Positions 8,948-17,361 of a stretch of DNA of 64,000 nt are shown here, piece after piece. Below the pieces are notes generated by a model. It had not been told where the DNA came from. It worked only from the letters and a program-made list of their open reading frames with translations, and ran no database searches. Source of the DNA: Acidimicrobiales bacterium (GTDB lineage Bacteria; Actinomycetota; Acidimicrobiia; Acidimicrobiales; Bog-793); assembly GCA_035294085.1 (NCBI GenBank), contig DATGLP010000029.1:19744-83743 (forward strand). Direction: 5' to 3'. The first letter of the stretch is position 1, and each line of letters starts with the position of its first letter. The translations under genes were made by a program, and so were the position numbers.

Positions 8948-9760
8948 GTGGCCCTCGCCGCGGGGCTCCTCCTCGCCGTCGCCTCGGCCGTCGCGTTGAG
9001 CTGGGGCTTCTTCGTGCAGCACGGCGTCGCGAGCGGCCTGGAGACCCTCTCGGTGCGCCGGCCCGTGCGCTCGCTGTGGCTCCTCTTCTCGAACCTCCGG
9101 TGGCTGAGCGGCTACCTCGTCGGCTGGCTCGGGTGGGGGCTGTACGTCGCCGCGCTGCACTTCGTGGCGCTGTCGGTGGTGCAGGCGATCGCGGCCGGCG
9201 GGATCGGCGTCCTCGCCCTCCTCGTGCGGCGCGCCGCACGGCTCTCGCGCCGCGAGCTCGCGGCCTCGGCGGTGTCGGTCGTCGGCCTCGCGCTCCTCGG
9301 GGCCAGCCTGGTCGGGAACGTCCCGCGCTCGCAGCACGTCGGCTGGGCACCCGTCGCCGTGGCCGTCGGCGCGTCGCTCGCAGCCGCGCTCCTCGGCGTC
9401 CTCGTCTCCTGGCGCACCGGTGCGCTCGCCTTCGCACTCGGCGCCGCGTCCGGCCTGTGCTACGCGGCCGGGGACATCGCCACGAAGGGGGCGCTCGGCG
9501 GGAGCGGCCTCGTCTTCGTGCCGATCCTGCTCGCGTGCCACGCGAGCGGCTTCGTGGCGCTCCAGCTCGCCTTCCAGCGCGGCGGTGCGATCTCGACGGC
9601 CGGCGCGTCGACGCTGCTCACGAACTCGGTCCCCATCGCCGCGGGGGTGGCCCTCTTCGGCGAGCGCGTGCCGGCCGGCGCGCTCGGCGTCGCCCGGGTG
9701 GCGAGCTTCGCCCTCGTCGTCGCCGCCGCCGTCCTGCTCGCTCGCGCGGACGGCCGCTGA
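8948..9760 (+). CDS. DMT/EamA-like multi-pass membrane protein
   Basis: From a GTG 9 nt after the stop of the preceding gene, the 270-residue product is almost entirely hydrophobic with about nine or ten helices. Helix content and Gly/Ala packing motifs (ALSWGFFVQHG, GLCYAAGDIATKGAL, STAGASTLLTNSVPIAAGVALFGERVP) fit the drug/metabolite transporter superfamily; the last segment resembles the EamA signature in which a late Asn-Ser-Pro helix precedes GE-P. Substrate unknown. Tight spacing puts it in the esterase-MprF operon, so it may move lipids or amino acids for that system. Confidence 0.7.
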   Translation: MALAAGLLLAVASAVALSWGFFVQHGVASGLETLSVRRPVRSLWLLFSNLRWLSGYLVGWLGWGLYVAALHFVALSVVQAIAAGGIGVLALLVRRAARLSRRELAASAVSVVGLALLGASLVGNVPRSQHVGWAPVAVAVGASLAAALLGVLVSWRTGALAFALGAASGLCYAAGDIATKGALGGSGLVFVPILLACHASGFVALQLAFQRGGAISTAGASTLLTNSVPIAAGVALFGERVPAGALGVARVASFALVVAAAVLLARADGR

Positions 9761-9808
9761 GGGCGCCGCGCCGGGACAGAGCGCACCGCCAGGCGCCAAC
9801 ATGAGGCG

Positions 9809-10762
9809 GTGCGCGCCGTCCCTCCTCGGCAGGTCGCGCGCCGCGCGCGGGCGGCGGTCCGGCCGCGATCGCTCGCCAAGGGCGCGCTCGCGCTCGCGGC
9901 CGCGGCGCTCCTCGGGGGCATGCCCTCGGCCGCCGCGGCGCCCCCCCGGGCGCGACCGCGCCGGCCCGGCCCGTTCGCCGAGCTTGCGGGGCCGGCGGTC
10001 GTCTCGGTCGAGGTGCCCTCCGCCGCGTTGCACCGACTCGTCCCCACCCTCGTCTACCTGCCACCGGGCTACCCGAGGGCGCGCGCACGCTACCCGACCC
10101 TCGTCCTCCTCCACGGGGTGCCGGGCAGCGGCCACCAGCTGTTCGCCAAGCTCGACCTGGCGAACGTGCTCACCGCGCTCGTGCGGGCCCGCCGGATGCC
10201 GCCGACGATCGTCGTGGCCCCGAGCGACGGCCCGTCGTCGGGCACCGACACGGAGTGGGAGGACTCGCCGGTGAAGCCGAGCTCTCGCTGGGGGACGTTC
10301 GTGGCCGACGACCTCGCGCGCTACCTCCAGGGCAACCTGCCGGTGTGCACGTCGCGCGCGGCGCACGCGATCGGCGGCCTGTCGATGGGCGCCTTCGGCG
10401 CGGTCAACCTGGCGCTGCGCCACCCCGACGAGTACGGCGCGGCGACGCTGTGGTCGGGCTACTTCGTCGCCAACACGCCTGCCATCGACGGTCCTCGCAA
10501 CTCGCCGGAGTGGCGCGACGACTCGCCGCTCTACTACCTGCCGACGATCGCGAGACGGGTGCGCGAGTCGGGGCTGCGCCTCTCCTTCTACACGGGCAGG
10601 AAGGACGAGTTCTACGCCGAGAACGTGGCGTTCGCGCGCCTGCTCGGCGCCGAGCGCATCCCCTACCGCTTCCAGGTCCTGCCGGGGCGCCACTCCTGGC
10701 GGCTCTGGCGCGCCGAGCTCGTCCCCCAGCTCACCTGGGTCGGCGCCGTCGAGCACTGCTGA
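9809..10762 (+). CDS. Secreted alpha/beta-hydrolase esterase, paralogue of the operon's first gene
   Basis: The 317-residue product (GTG start) has a basic N-terminus and a signal-like hydrophobic run (LAKGALALAAAALLGGMPSAAAA). The catalytic domain has LVLLHGVPGSG, the nucleophile elbow GGLSMGAFG, and a C-terminal GRHSW segment that should hold the active His. It is the same architecture as the esterase at the start of this operon, including the DTEWED segment (DTEWAN in the paralogue), so the two arose by duplication. The first copy is membrane-anchored and this one looks cleaved and released. Substrate unknown; hydrolysis of aminoacyl or acyl lipids is a guess from context. Confidence 0.85.
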   Translation: MRAVPPRQVARRARAAVRPRSLAKGALALAAAALLGGMPSAAAAPPRARPRRPGPFAELAGPAVVSVEVPSAALHRLVPTLVYLPPGYPRARARYPTLVLLHGVPGSGHQLFAKLDLANVLTALVRARRMPPTIVVAPSDGPSSGTDTEWEDSPVKPSSRWGTFVADDLARYLQGNLPVCTSRAAHAIGGLSMGAFGAVNLALRHPDEYGAATLWSGYFVANTPAIDGPRNSPEWRDDSPLYYLPTIARRVRESGLRLSFYTGRKDEFYAENVAFARLLGAERIPYRFQVLPGRHSWRLWRAELVPQLTWVGAVEHC

Positions 10763-10792
10763 CGCTGCGGCCCGCGTCCTCGGGCGAGCGCC

Positions 10793-12289
10793 TCACCTGC
10801 CGCCGGCGCCCTCGCCGAGGAGGGCGAGCACGGCCTCGAGCTCGAGGTGCTCCTCGAGGGCATCGGCGAGGCGGTCGATCCGCGCCTCACGCAGGGCCGC
10901 GAAGCGGACGCTCGAGGGCCCGAGCGGCCTCCCGCGCCGTGCCGCCGCGGCGGCGAGGAAGCGGTGCCGCAGCTCGTCGGACTCGAACAGGCCGTGCACG
11001 CTCGTGGCGTAGATGCCCCTCGCCTCGTCGGCGACGCCCTCGCCCGCAGGCTGCCCGTCGGTCACGAGCCAGGCCGGCACGCCCGGGCGCGGGACGGGGC
11101 GGCCGTGGCGGATCTCGTAGCCGACGACCGGCTCGCCCGACGACGAGCGGCCGACGACCCGGCGCGTCACCTTCTCCTCCTCGAAGGTCGTCACGACGTC
11201 GAGGAGGCCGAGCCCGGGCACCGTGCCGGCCCTCGACTCGACCTCGTCGTGGATCTCGACGCCGAGCATCTGGTAGCCGGCGCAGATGCCGAGGAGCGTG
11301 CTGCGCCGGGAGAGGGCCCTCGCGAGCGCCTCGTCGAGGCCCACCGAGCGCAGCCAGGCGAGATCCGCGACGGTCGCCTTCGAGCCCGGCAGGACGACGA
11401 GATCCGGGTCGCCGAAGGCGCTCGGGTGGCGCACGTAGCGCACGGCGACGCCCGGCTCGCAGGCGAGCGGGTCGAGGTCGGTGAAGTTGGCGAGGTGGGG
11501 CAGCCCGATGACGGCGACGTCGAGGCGGTCGCCCGCGCCGCCGGCGGGCGCCTCGCCTGCGAGCGAGAGGGAGTCCTCGGCATCGAGGCCGAGCGCGCCG
11601 AGGTGCGGGAGGACCCCGAGGGCGGGGAGCCTGCAGCGCCGCTCGAGCTTAGCGATCCCGGGCGCGAGGACCTCCTTGGCGCCGTGCAGCTTGTTCACCA
11701 CGAAGCCGCGCAGCGTGCGCCGCAGGGGCGCCGGCAGGAGCGCGACGGTGCCGTAGAGCGAGGCGAAGACGCCGCCGCGCTCGATGTCGCCGACGAGGAT
11801 CGCCGGGATGCCCGCCGCGCGCGCGAGCGGGAGGTTGGCGAGGTCCGCCTCGAGCAGGTTGATCTCGGCTGCGCCGCCGGAGCCCTCGACGAGCACGGCG
11901 TCGAAGCGGCTGCGCAGGTCGGCGAGCGCCGCCTCGACGACGCCCGCGAGGCGCGGGCGCGCCCGGGGCCAGTCGCCGGCGAGCGGGTCCGCAAGCGGCC
12001 GCCCGAGCACGACCACCTGGCAGTCGCCGTCGGCGCCGGGCTTGCACAGGACCGGGTTCATCGCCGCCTCCGGCTCGACGCGGGCCGCGGCCGCCTGGAG
12101 CGCCTGGGAGCGGGCGATCTCGTGGCCCGCAGCGGTGACCGCGGCGTTGAGCGCCACGTTCTGCGCCTTGAACGGGGCGACGCGCACGCCCCGCCGGGCG
12201 AGGACGCGGCACAGCCCCGTGACGATGCTCGTCTTGCCGACGCCGCTCGCGGTGCCGCAGACCAGGAGCGCGCCGGCGGACGCGGCCAT
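10793..12289 (-). CDS. cobQ: Adenosylcobyric acid synthase (CobQ)
   Basis: The 498-residue enzyme amidates adenosylcobyrinate a,c-diamide four times to adenosylcobyric acid. Its N-terminal ATPase domain has GTASGVGKTS and the FKAQNVALNA motif that marks CobQ; an EGSGGAAEINL stretch follows. The C-terminal class-I glutamine amidotransferase domain has the nucleophile in LLGICAGYQMLG and the catalytic His in SVHGLFES. Length is normal. The start codon shares one base with the stop of cobO (TGATG), so the genes are co-translated. It is the last gene of the B12 operon. Confidence 0.95.
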   Translation of the reverse strand: MAASAGALLVCGTASGVGKTSIVTGLCRVLARRGVRVAPFKAQNVALNAAVTAAGHEIARSQALQAAAARVEPEAAMNPVLCKPGADGDCQVVVLGRPLADPLAGDWPRARPRLAGVVEAALADLRSRFDAVLVEGSGGAAEINLLEADLANLPLARAAGIPAILVGDIERGGVFASLYGTVALLPAPLRRTLRGFVVNKLHGAKEVLAPGIAKLERRCRLPALGVLPHLGALGLDAEDSLSLAGEAPAGGAGDRLDVAVIGLPHLANFTDLDPLACEPGVAVRYVRHPSAFGDPDLVVLPGSKATVADLAWLRSVGLDEALARALSRRSTLLGICAGYQMLGVEIHDEVESRAGTVPGLGLLDVVTTFEEEKVTRRVVGRSSSGEPVVGYEIRHGRPVPRPGVPAWLVTDGQPAGEGVADEARGIYATSVHGLFESDELRHRFLAAAAARRGRPLGPSSVRFAALREARIDRLADALEEHLELEAVLALLGEGAGGR

Positions 12290-12852
12290 CAGAAGTCGAT
12301 GCCCCGGCGCGCCGCGATCCCCGCGTCGAAGGCGTGCTTCACCTTCACCATCTCGGTGACCGTGTCGGCGATCGCGACGAGCGCCTCGCTCGCGTCGCGC
12401 CCGGTGACGATGACGTTGACGCCGGGCGGGCGGCTCGCGATCGCCGCCAGCACCTCCTCCTCGTCGATCCAGCCCCAGTTGCACGGGTAGGTCACCTCGT
12501 CGAGGAGCACGAGGTCGAACGCGCCCGACGCGATCGCCTCGCGTGCCGTGGCCCAGGCCGCCCGGGCGAGCTCGGCCGAGCGCGCGAGGTCGTCGACGAC
12601 CCAGGTGAAGCCGTCGCCGGTGGTGTGCCACGTGGCCCCGAGCTCGCGCAGCAGCCGCTCCTCCCCGGTGCGGAAGCGGCCGGACTTCACGAACTGGACG
12701 ACGCACACGCGCCAGCCCCGGGCGAGGGCGCGCAGCGCGGTGCCGAGGGCAGCGGTCGACTTGCCCTTGCCGTCCCCGGTGTTCACGAGCACGAGGGAAG
12801 CCGCTCGCCGGCGGGCGCGCGGGGGCGGCGTCGTGGGCGGGGTCGACCTCAC
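12289..12852 (-). CDS. cobO: Cob(I)yrinic acid a,c-diamide adenosyltransferase (CobO/BtuR)
   Basis: The 187-residue enzyme attaches the 5'-deoxyadenosyl group to cobalt. It shows the characteristic P-loop NTGDGKGKSTAALG, the QFVKSGRF segment, and DLVLLDEVTYPCNWGWID followed by VIVTGRDAS. A longer reading frame upstream lacks any similarity; the GTG at 12852 overlaps the stop of the ABC ATPase by 4 bp (GTGA), which fixes the start. It lies between the transporter and cobQ, joining B12 uptake to adenosylation. Confidence 0.95.
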   Translation of the reverse strand: MRSTPPTTPPPRARRRAASLVLVNTGDGKGKSTAALGTALRALARGWRVCVVQFVKSGRFRTGEERLLRELGATWHTTGDGFTWVVDDLARSAELARAAWATAREAIASGAFDLVLLDEVTYPCNWGWIDEEEVLAAIASRPPGVNVIVTGRDASEALVAIADTVTEMVKVKHAFDAGIAARRGIDF

Positions 12853-13664
12853 GCGCCGCCCGCCTCCGCCGCGACCGGCCCGGGGACCTCGAGGTCCTTC
12901 GGCCGCGCCGGCACGACTGCGCGCCCCGAGCGCGCCGGCAGCACCTCGACGCTCGCGGCGAAGAAGCGTCCGACGTTCGCCTCGGTGAGCACCTCGTCCG
13001 CCGTCCCGGCGGCGACGGCTCGCCCGCCCGCCAGCACGAGCAGCTCGTCGGCGTACTGGGCGGCGAGGGTGAGGTCGTGGATCGCGCACAGCACGCTGAG
13101 GGAGCGCTCGCGCCGCAGCTCGTCGGCGAGCTCGAGGACGCGCTGGCCGTGGCCGAGGTCGAGCGACGCGGTCGGCTCGTCGAGGACGAGCACGGGGGCC
13201 TCCTGGGCGAGGGCCCGTGCCAGCACCGCCCGCTGCGCCTCGCCGCCGGAGACCTCCCCGAGCGTGCGCCCGGCGAGGCCGGCGAGGCCGAGCCGCTCGA
13301 GCACGGCGGCCGCCACGAGGCGATCGCGCCTCGTCTCGCCCCCGAGGTAGGGGCGGTGGGGCGCGCGGCCGAGGAGCACGTAGTCGGTGACGGTCATCCC
13401 GGGCGGGAGCACGGGGCGCTGGGGGACGTAGGCGACGAGGCGCGCGGCGCGCCGACGGCTGGCGAGGTCCCGGCGCTGGCCCGCGACGCGGACCTCGCCC
13501 GCGTAGGGGACGAGGCCGGCGACGGCGCGCAGCAGCGTCGACTTGCCGGCGCCGTTCGGCCCGATCACCCCGAGGAAGCCGCCGTGCCGGACGCGCGCCG
13601 TGACGCCGGCGAGCACGACGCGCCCGCCGAGGGTCACCGACACGGCGTCGACCTCGAGGGTCAC
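12849..13664 (-). CDS. btuD: Cobalamin ABC transporter ATP-binding protein
   Basis: The 271-residue ATPase has all nucleotide-binding motifs in order: Walker A GPNGAGKST near residue 35, Q-loop YVPQRPVLP, signature GEVSGGEAQRAVLARALAQ, Walker B VLVLDEPTASLD, and the switch His in CAIHDLTLAAQ. This is the FecCD-partner class used for cobalamin, haem and siderophores. The GTG start overlaps the permease stop by 4 bp. The riboswitch upstream of the operon and cobO/cobQ downstream argue for a corrinoid substrate. Confidence 0.92.
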   Translation of the reverse strand: MTLEVDAVSVTLGGRVVLAGVTARVRHGGFLGVIGPNGAGKSTLLRAVAGLVPYAGEVRVAGQRRDLASRRRAARLVAYVPQRPVLPPGMTVTDYVLLGRAPHRPYLGGETRRDRLVAAAVLERLGLAGLAGRTLGEVSGGEAQRAVLARALAQEAPVLVLDEPTASLDLGHGQRVLELADELRRERSLSVLCAIHDLTLAAQYADELLVLAGGRAVAAGTADEVLTEANVGRFFAASVEVLPARSGRAVVPARPKDLEVPGPVAAEAGGA

Positions 13665-14791
13665 GCCAGCCTCCTCGCCTGGCGCAGCACGACGAGGAAG
13701 AAGGGAGCGCCGAGGAAGGCGGTGACCACCCCGAGCGGCACCTCCCCCGGGGCGAGCACGGTGCGGGCGAGCAGGTCGGCGAGGATGAGGAAGCCGGCGC
13801 CGAACAGCAGCGACAGGGGCAGGATGCGCTGGTAGCTCGGCCCGACGAGCAGGCGGATGGTGTGCGGCACGATGATCCCGACGAAGCCGATGAGGCCGCT
13901 CACCGAGACCGCCGCGGCGGTCCCCAGCGTCGCCGCCGCGATGACGACGAGGCGGACGCGCTCCGCGCGCACCCCGAGGCTCGTCGCCTCCTCGTCGCCG
14001 ACGCTGAGGACGTCGAGCAGGCGCCGACAGGCGAGGAGCGCGACCGCCGCGACGCCGACGTAGGGCAGGACGAGGGTGACGTCGCTCCATCCCGCGGTCG
14101 ACAGGCCGCCGAGGATCCACGTGTAGACCTGCTGGAGGACGGGCGTGTTGCGCTGCTGGAGGAAGGTCTGCGCTGCGGTGAAGAAGGCGCCGACCGCCAC
14201 GCCGGCGAGGATGAGGTTGCCCGCCGGCCCACCCCGGCGGGAGCGGCCGAGGGCGAAGGTGGCGAGCACGGCGAGGATCGCGCCGGCGAAGGCCAGGGCG
14301 GGCACCGGGCCGGCGGGGAGCTGGGCCAGCCGGGGCAGCTCGATCACCGCGACGGTGGCGCCGAGGCCGGCCCCCGAGGCGACGCCGAGCAGGTACGGGT
14401 CGGCGAGCGGGTTCGAGAAGACCCCCTGGTAGGCAGCGCCGGCGAGGGCGAGCATCGCCCCGACGACGCCGCCGAGCACGATCCTCGGGGCTCGCAGCTG
14501 CCAGACGACGGCGACGCCCTCGGGCGACAGGTGCGGGTGGAGCGCGACGAAGGGCAGCCGACTGACGACCTCCTCGAGCACGGCGCCGGGAGGCAGGTCG
14601 GCGGGCCCGACGACGACGCTCGCCACCGCCGCGCCGAGGAGGAAGGCGATCCCCGCGACCACCTGCACCGGCCTCAGGCGCGTCGGCTCGACGGTGGCCG
14701 TGGCGGCGTCGTCGATCTCCCACAGGCGCAGCGCCGGTGCTCGGGAGGCCTCACGCGCCTCCCGGCGCTCCCGCCGAGGGGCGAGGCTCAC
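13661..14791 (-). CDS. btuC: Cobalamin ABC transporter permease (FecCD family)
   Basis: The 376-residue protein starts with a basic cytoplasmic tail of about 50 residues, then ten or so transmembrane helices. Family signatures are visible: RAPRIVLGGVVGAMLALAGAAYQGVFSNPLADPYLLGVASGAGLGA, the loop SLGV-AER, and the C-terminal ISGLIGFVGIIVPH-R type helix (SVSGLIGFVGIIVPHTIRLL) with PLGVVTAFLGAPFFLVVL. The GTG start overlaps the stop of btuF by 4 bp. The long N-terminal tail is unusual, so a later start cannot be excluded. Confidence 0.92.
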   Translation of the reverse strand: MSLAPRRERREAREASRAPALRLWEIDDAATATVEPTRLRPVQVVAGIAFLLGAAVASVVVGPADLPPGAVLEEVVSRLPFVALHPHLSPEGVAVVWQLRAPRIVLGGVVGAMLALAGAAYQGVFSNPLADPYLLGVASGAGLGATVAVIELPRLAQLPAGPVPALAFAGAILAVLATFALGRSRRGGPAGNLILAGVAVGAFFTAAQTFLQQRNTPVLQQVYTWILGGLSTAGWSDVTLVLPYVGVAAVALLACRRLLDVLSVGDEEATSLGVRAERVRLVVIAAATLGTAAAVSVSGLIGFVGIIVPHTIRLLVGPSYQRILPLSLLFGAGFLILADLLARTVLAPGEVPLGVVTAFLGAPFFLVVLRQARRLA

Positions 14792-15747
14792 GTCCCGGCC
14801 GGCCGTGCGGCCCTCGCGTGCGCGCCTCGGGCCGTCAGGATGCGATCGAGGACGGCGACGAGCGTCTCGAGGCTGTGGGGTCCCCACTCCGAGGCGAGCG
14901 AGTCGGGGATCCCGTAGACGTGGTGGAGGCGGACGGCCCGCAACCGGGCGAAGCCGGGGCGGTGGGCGAAGGTCGCGGGGCTCTGCCTGCAGCAGTCGGT
15001 GTCCGCGAGGAAGACGTAGTCGGGGTTGGCCCGCAGGAGGTACTCGGCGGACAGCTGCGGGTAGGCGGAGCCGTGCGCCGCCGCGTCCGCGATGTCGCGC
15101 AGCTTCAGTCGGGCGAAGATCGCGCCGACGAAGGTCTTCGAGGTGGCGCTGTACAGCGTCGGGTCGAGCTCGAGGTAGTAGGTCTTGCCGCGCGCCGCCG
15201 AGCCGGCAGCGCTCGCGGCGCGGGCGATGCGCTGGGCGAGCGTGCGGGCGACGCGGGACGCCGCGGCGACGTGCCCCGTCGCTCGGCCGAGCTCGGCGAG
15301 CTGGGCGTCGACGCCGGCGAGCGAGGTCGCGGGAGGCAGCAGGAGCGCCGGGATGCCGAGCGTGCGCAGCTGGGCGACGAGGTGGCTGGCGTCGAAGGCG
15401 AGCAGGACGAGGTCCGGCCGCAGGCTCAGGTAGTCCTCGGCGCTCGTCTCCCCGCCGGTGAAGCTGGTGCGGGGGGCGTTCGGCGGGTACGTCGAGTAGC
15501 GGTCGACGCCGACGACCTGGGGGCCCGCCCCGATGGCGTAGAGCATCTGGGTCGCGCTCGGCGAGAGCGAGAGGATCCGCGTCGGTCGCGCCGGGATGCG
15601 CGCGACCCCCTCGGGCGTCGCGATCGCCACCGGGAAGCCGCGCCGGTGCGCGCCAGCCCCTCGGGGCGCCGCGCTCGCGACCGCGCCGGGCGCGAGCAGC
15701 CCGACGGCGAGGGCGAGAGCGAGGGCTCGGGCAGAAGGTCTTCTCAT
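14788..15747 (-). CDS. btuF: Cobalamin ABC transporter substrate-binding protein
   Basis: The 319-residue product has a signal peptide (ALALALAVGLLAPGAVASA) with no lipobox cysteine in the usual place, and a class-III binding-protein fold: ILSLSPSATQMLYAIGAGPQVVGVD, GGETSAEDYLSLRPDLVL, and a C-terminal lobe ending LASEWGPHSLETLVAVLDRIL. The start ATG follows a strong AGGAGG. It is the first gene after the cobalamin riboswitch and is translationally coupled to btuC. Confidence 0.92.
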   Translation of the reverse strand: MRRPSARALALALAVGLLAPGAVASAAPRGAGAHRRGFPVAIATPEGVARIPARPTRILSLSPSATQMLYAIGAGPQVVGVDRYSTYPPNAPRTSFTGGETSAEDYLSLRPDLVLLAFDASHLVAQLRTLGIPALLLPPATSLAGVDAQLAELGRATGHVAAASRVARTLAQRIARAASAAGSAARGKTYYLELDPTLYSATSKTFVGAIFARLKLRDIADAAAHGSAYPQLSAEYLLRANPDYVFLADTDCCRQSPATFAHRPGFARLRAVRLHHVYGIPDSLASEWGPHSLETLVAVLDRILTARGAHARAARPAGT

Positions 15748-15799
15748 GGCACTCCTCCTCGTGGTCGAGGGCTCGTGCCGCCAGCAGGAGAGGACCCCT

Positions 15800-15950
15800 G
15801 CGACCTGCCCGTTACCTCGACGCGCCTGGTCGCTGCCGACTGGCCAGGCGACCTGGCTCGTCCTCCCTCGAGAGCTCGGAGGAACGACAGTTGCGGGACA
15901 GCGCCGGACTCCCACCGGACTTCGCTGACCAGCCGGTTGCTGCGTGCACC
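15800..15950 (-). promoter_or_regulatory. Cobalamin (B12) riboswitch
   Basis: On the minus strand the leader of btuF has the conserved core of the B12 aptamer: GAAGTCCGGTGGGAGTCCGG, then CGCTGTCCCGCAACTGT (together 15880-15928), followed about 20 nt later by the B12-box-like GAGCCAGGTCGCCTGGCC (15842-15859). It starts at the cobB stop codon and ends within about 50 nt of the btuF ribosome-binding site. Binding of adenosylcobalamin should shut off btuFCD-cobO-cobQ. The outer limits are estimates. Confidence 0.9.
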
Positions 15951-17315
15951 CTAGGCGCGCGCCGCGCGCCGTGGCAAGGAGTCGAGCGCCGCGCGCACGA
16001 ACCGCTGCGCGAGCACCGGGCGCGCCGCGAGGTGCTGGTGCAGGTAGCTGGCGAACAGGGTCGGCGACGAGAACCCTGCCCGCCCGCGGCCGAAGCGGCC
16101 CTCGAGCTCGAGGGCGTCGCCCGCGGGTTCGACGGTCGAGCGGTGGAACTCGTGGCCGACGAGCTCGGTGCCCGCGGGGCCGAGGAGCCCCGGCACCCGC
16201 GTCGTCGCTCGCCGGTAGCCGATCGCGAGGGTGTCGCCCAGGCGCGCCCGCACGCCGGCCAGCGCGCCGGCGAGGGGGACGCCGTCGAGCGATTCGCACA
16301 GGAGGAGGAAGCCCCCGCACTCGGCCCAGGTGACGAGGCCCGCCGAGACCCGAGCGGCGAGCTCGTCGAGGAGCGGTCGGTTGGCTGCGAGCTCGGAGGC
16401 GAAGACCTCCGGGAAGCCGCCACCGGCGTACAGCGCCGCCGCGCCGTCCGGCAGGCGCGCCGCGCGGCACGGGTCGAAGGGGACGAGCTCGGCGCCGGCC
16501 TGCTCGAGCAGCTCGAGGTTCTCGGGGTACACGAAGCTGAAGGCCGGCCCGGCGCACAGCGCGACGACGCAGCGCCCGACGAACGAGGCGCTCGGCGGGT
16601 CGACGGCGCGCCGCGTCGGCGCGGCGCGCGCCAGGCGGAGGAGGGCCTCGAGGTCGACGTGGCGCGCGACCACCTCGCCGAGGCGGGCGATCGCGGCCTG
16701 CGTCTCGGCGGGCCGCTCGGCGACCGGCACGAGGCCGAGGTGGCGCTCGCGCCAGACGAGGTCGTCGCGTCGGGGGATGGCCCCGAGGACGGGCAGGCCG
16801 AGGGGTGCGAGCGCCTCGCGCAGCAGCTCGGCGTGCCCCGCGCCGCCGACCCGGTTGAGCACGACGCCGGCGACGTCGAGGGACGGGTCGTAGCTCGCGT
16901 AGCCGTGGACGAGGGCGGCCACCGAGCCGCTCATGGCCGACGCGTCGACGACGAGGACGGTGGGCGCCTCGAGGACCCGGCTGACCTCGGCGGTCGAGCC
17001 GTCCACGCCGGGGAGCCCCGCCCCGTCGAAGAGCCCCATCACCCCCTCGACGACGAGGAGGTCGGCGCCGCGGGCCGCGGCGGCGGCGAGCCCCGGCAGG
17101 AGCTCGCGACCGGCCAGGAAGGCGTCGAGGGAGCGCCCCGGCCGCCCCGTGGCGGCACGGTGGTAGCCGGGGTCGATGAAGTCGGGCCCGACCTTCGCCG
17201 CGCCGACGCGCAGCCCGCGTGACGCGAGCGCGGCCATGATCCCGGTGGCGACCGTCGTCTTGCCGACGCCCGAGTGCGTGCCGGCAACGACGAGGCGCGG
17301 GCCGAGGAGGGCCAT
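15951..17315 (-). CDS. cobB: Cobyrinate a,c-diamide synthase (CobB/CbiA)
   Basis: The 454-residue enzyme amidates cobyrinate at positions a and c. The N-terminal domain has GTHSGVGKTTVATG, KVGPDFIDPGYH and the VVEGVMGLFDG motif; the C-terminal amidotransferase domain has YAGGGFPE and the nucleophile in WAECGGFLLL. Start chosen at the ATG at 17315. It lies upstream of the riboswitch and is divergent from a BtuF-like gene 46 bp away, so it probably has its own promoter, with the riboswitch controlling the genes after it. Confidence 0.95.
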   Translation of the reverse strand: MALLGPRLVVAGTHSGVGKTTVATGIMAALASRGLRVGAAKVGPDFIDPGYHRAATGRPGRSLDAFLAGRELLPGLAAAAARGADLLVVEGVMGLFDGAGLPGVDGSTAEVSRVLEAPTVLVVDASAMSGSVAALVHGYASYDPSLDVAGVVLNRVGGAGHAELLREALAPLGLPVLGAIPRRDDLVWRERHLGLVPVAERPAETQAAIARLGEVVARHVDLEALLRLARAAPTRRAVDPPSASFVGRCVVALCAGPAFSFVYPENLELLEQAGAELVPFDPCRAARLPDGAAALYAGGGFPEVFASELAANRPLLDELAARVSAGLVTWAECGGFLLLCESLDGVPLAGALAGVRARLGDTLAIGYRRATTRVPGLLGPAGTELVGHEFHRSTVEPAGDALELEGRFGRGRAGFSSPTLFASYLHQHLAARPVLAQRFVRAALDSLPRRAARA

Positions 17316-17361
17316 GGCTCGATCCTTGCACCGACGCGCCCGCCGTCGGGCACGATGTGGC

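Noticed and set aside
6504..9437. A 977-codon minus-strand frame opposite the esterase-MprF operon
   Set aside because: Arg-rich antisense shadow; the plus strand has recognised membrane and hydrolase genes.
12334..13350. Plus-strand frames opposite cobO and the ABC ATPase
   Set aside because: No domain character; complement of well-identified genes.
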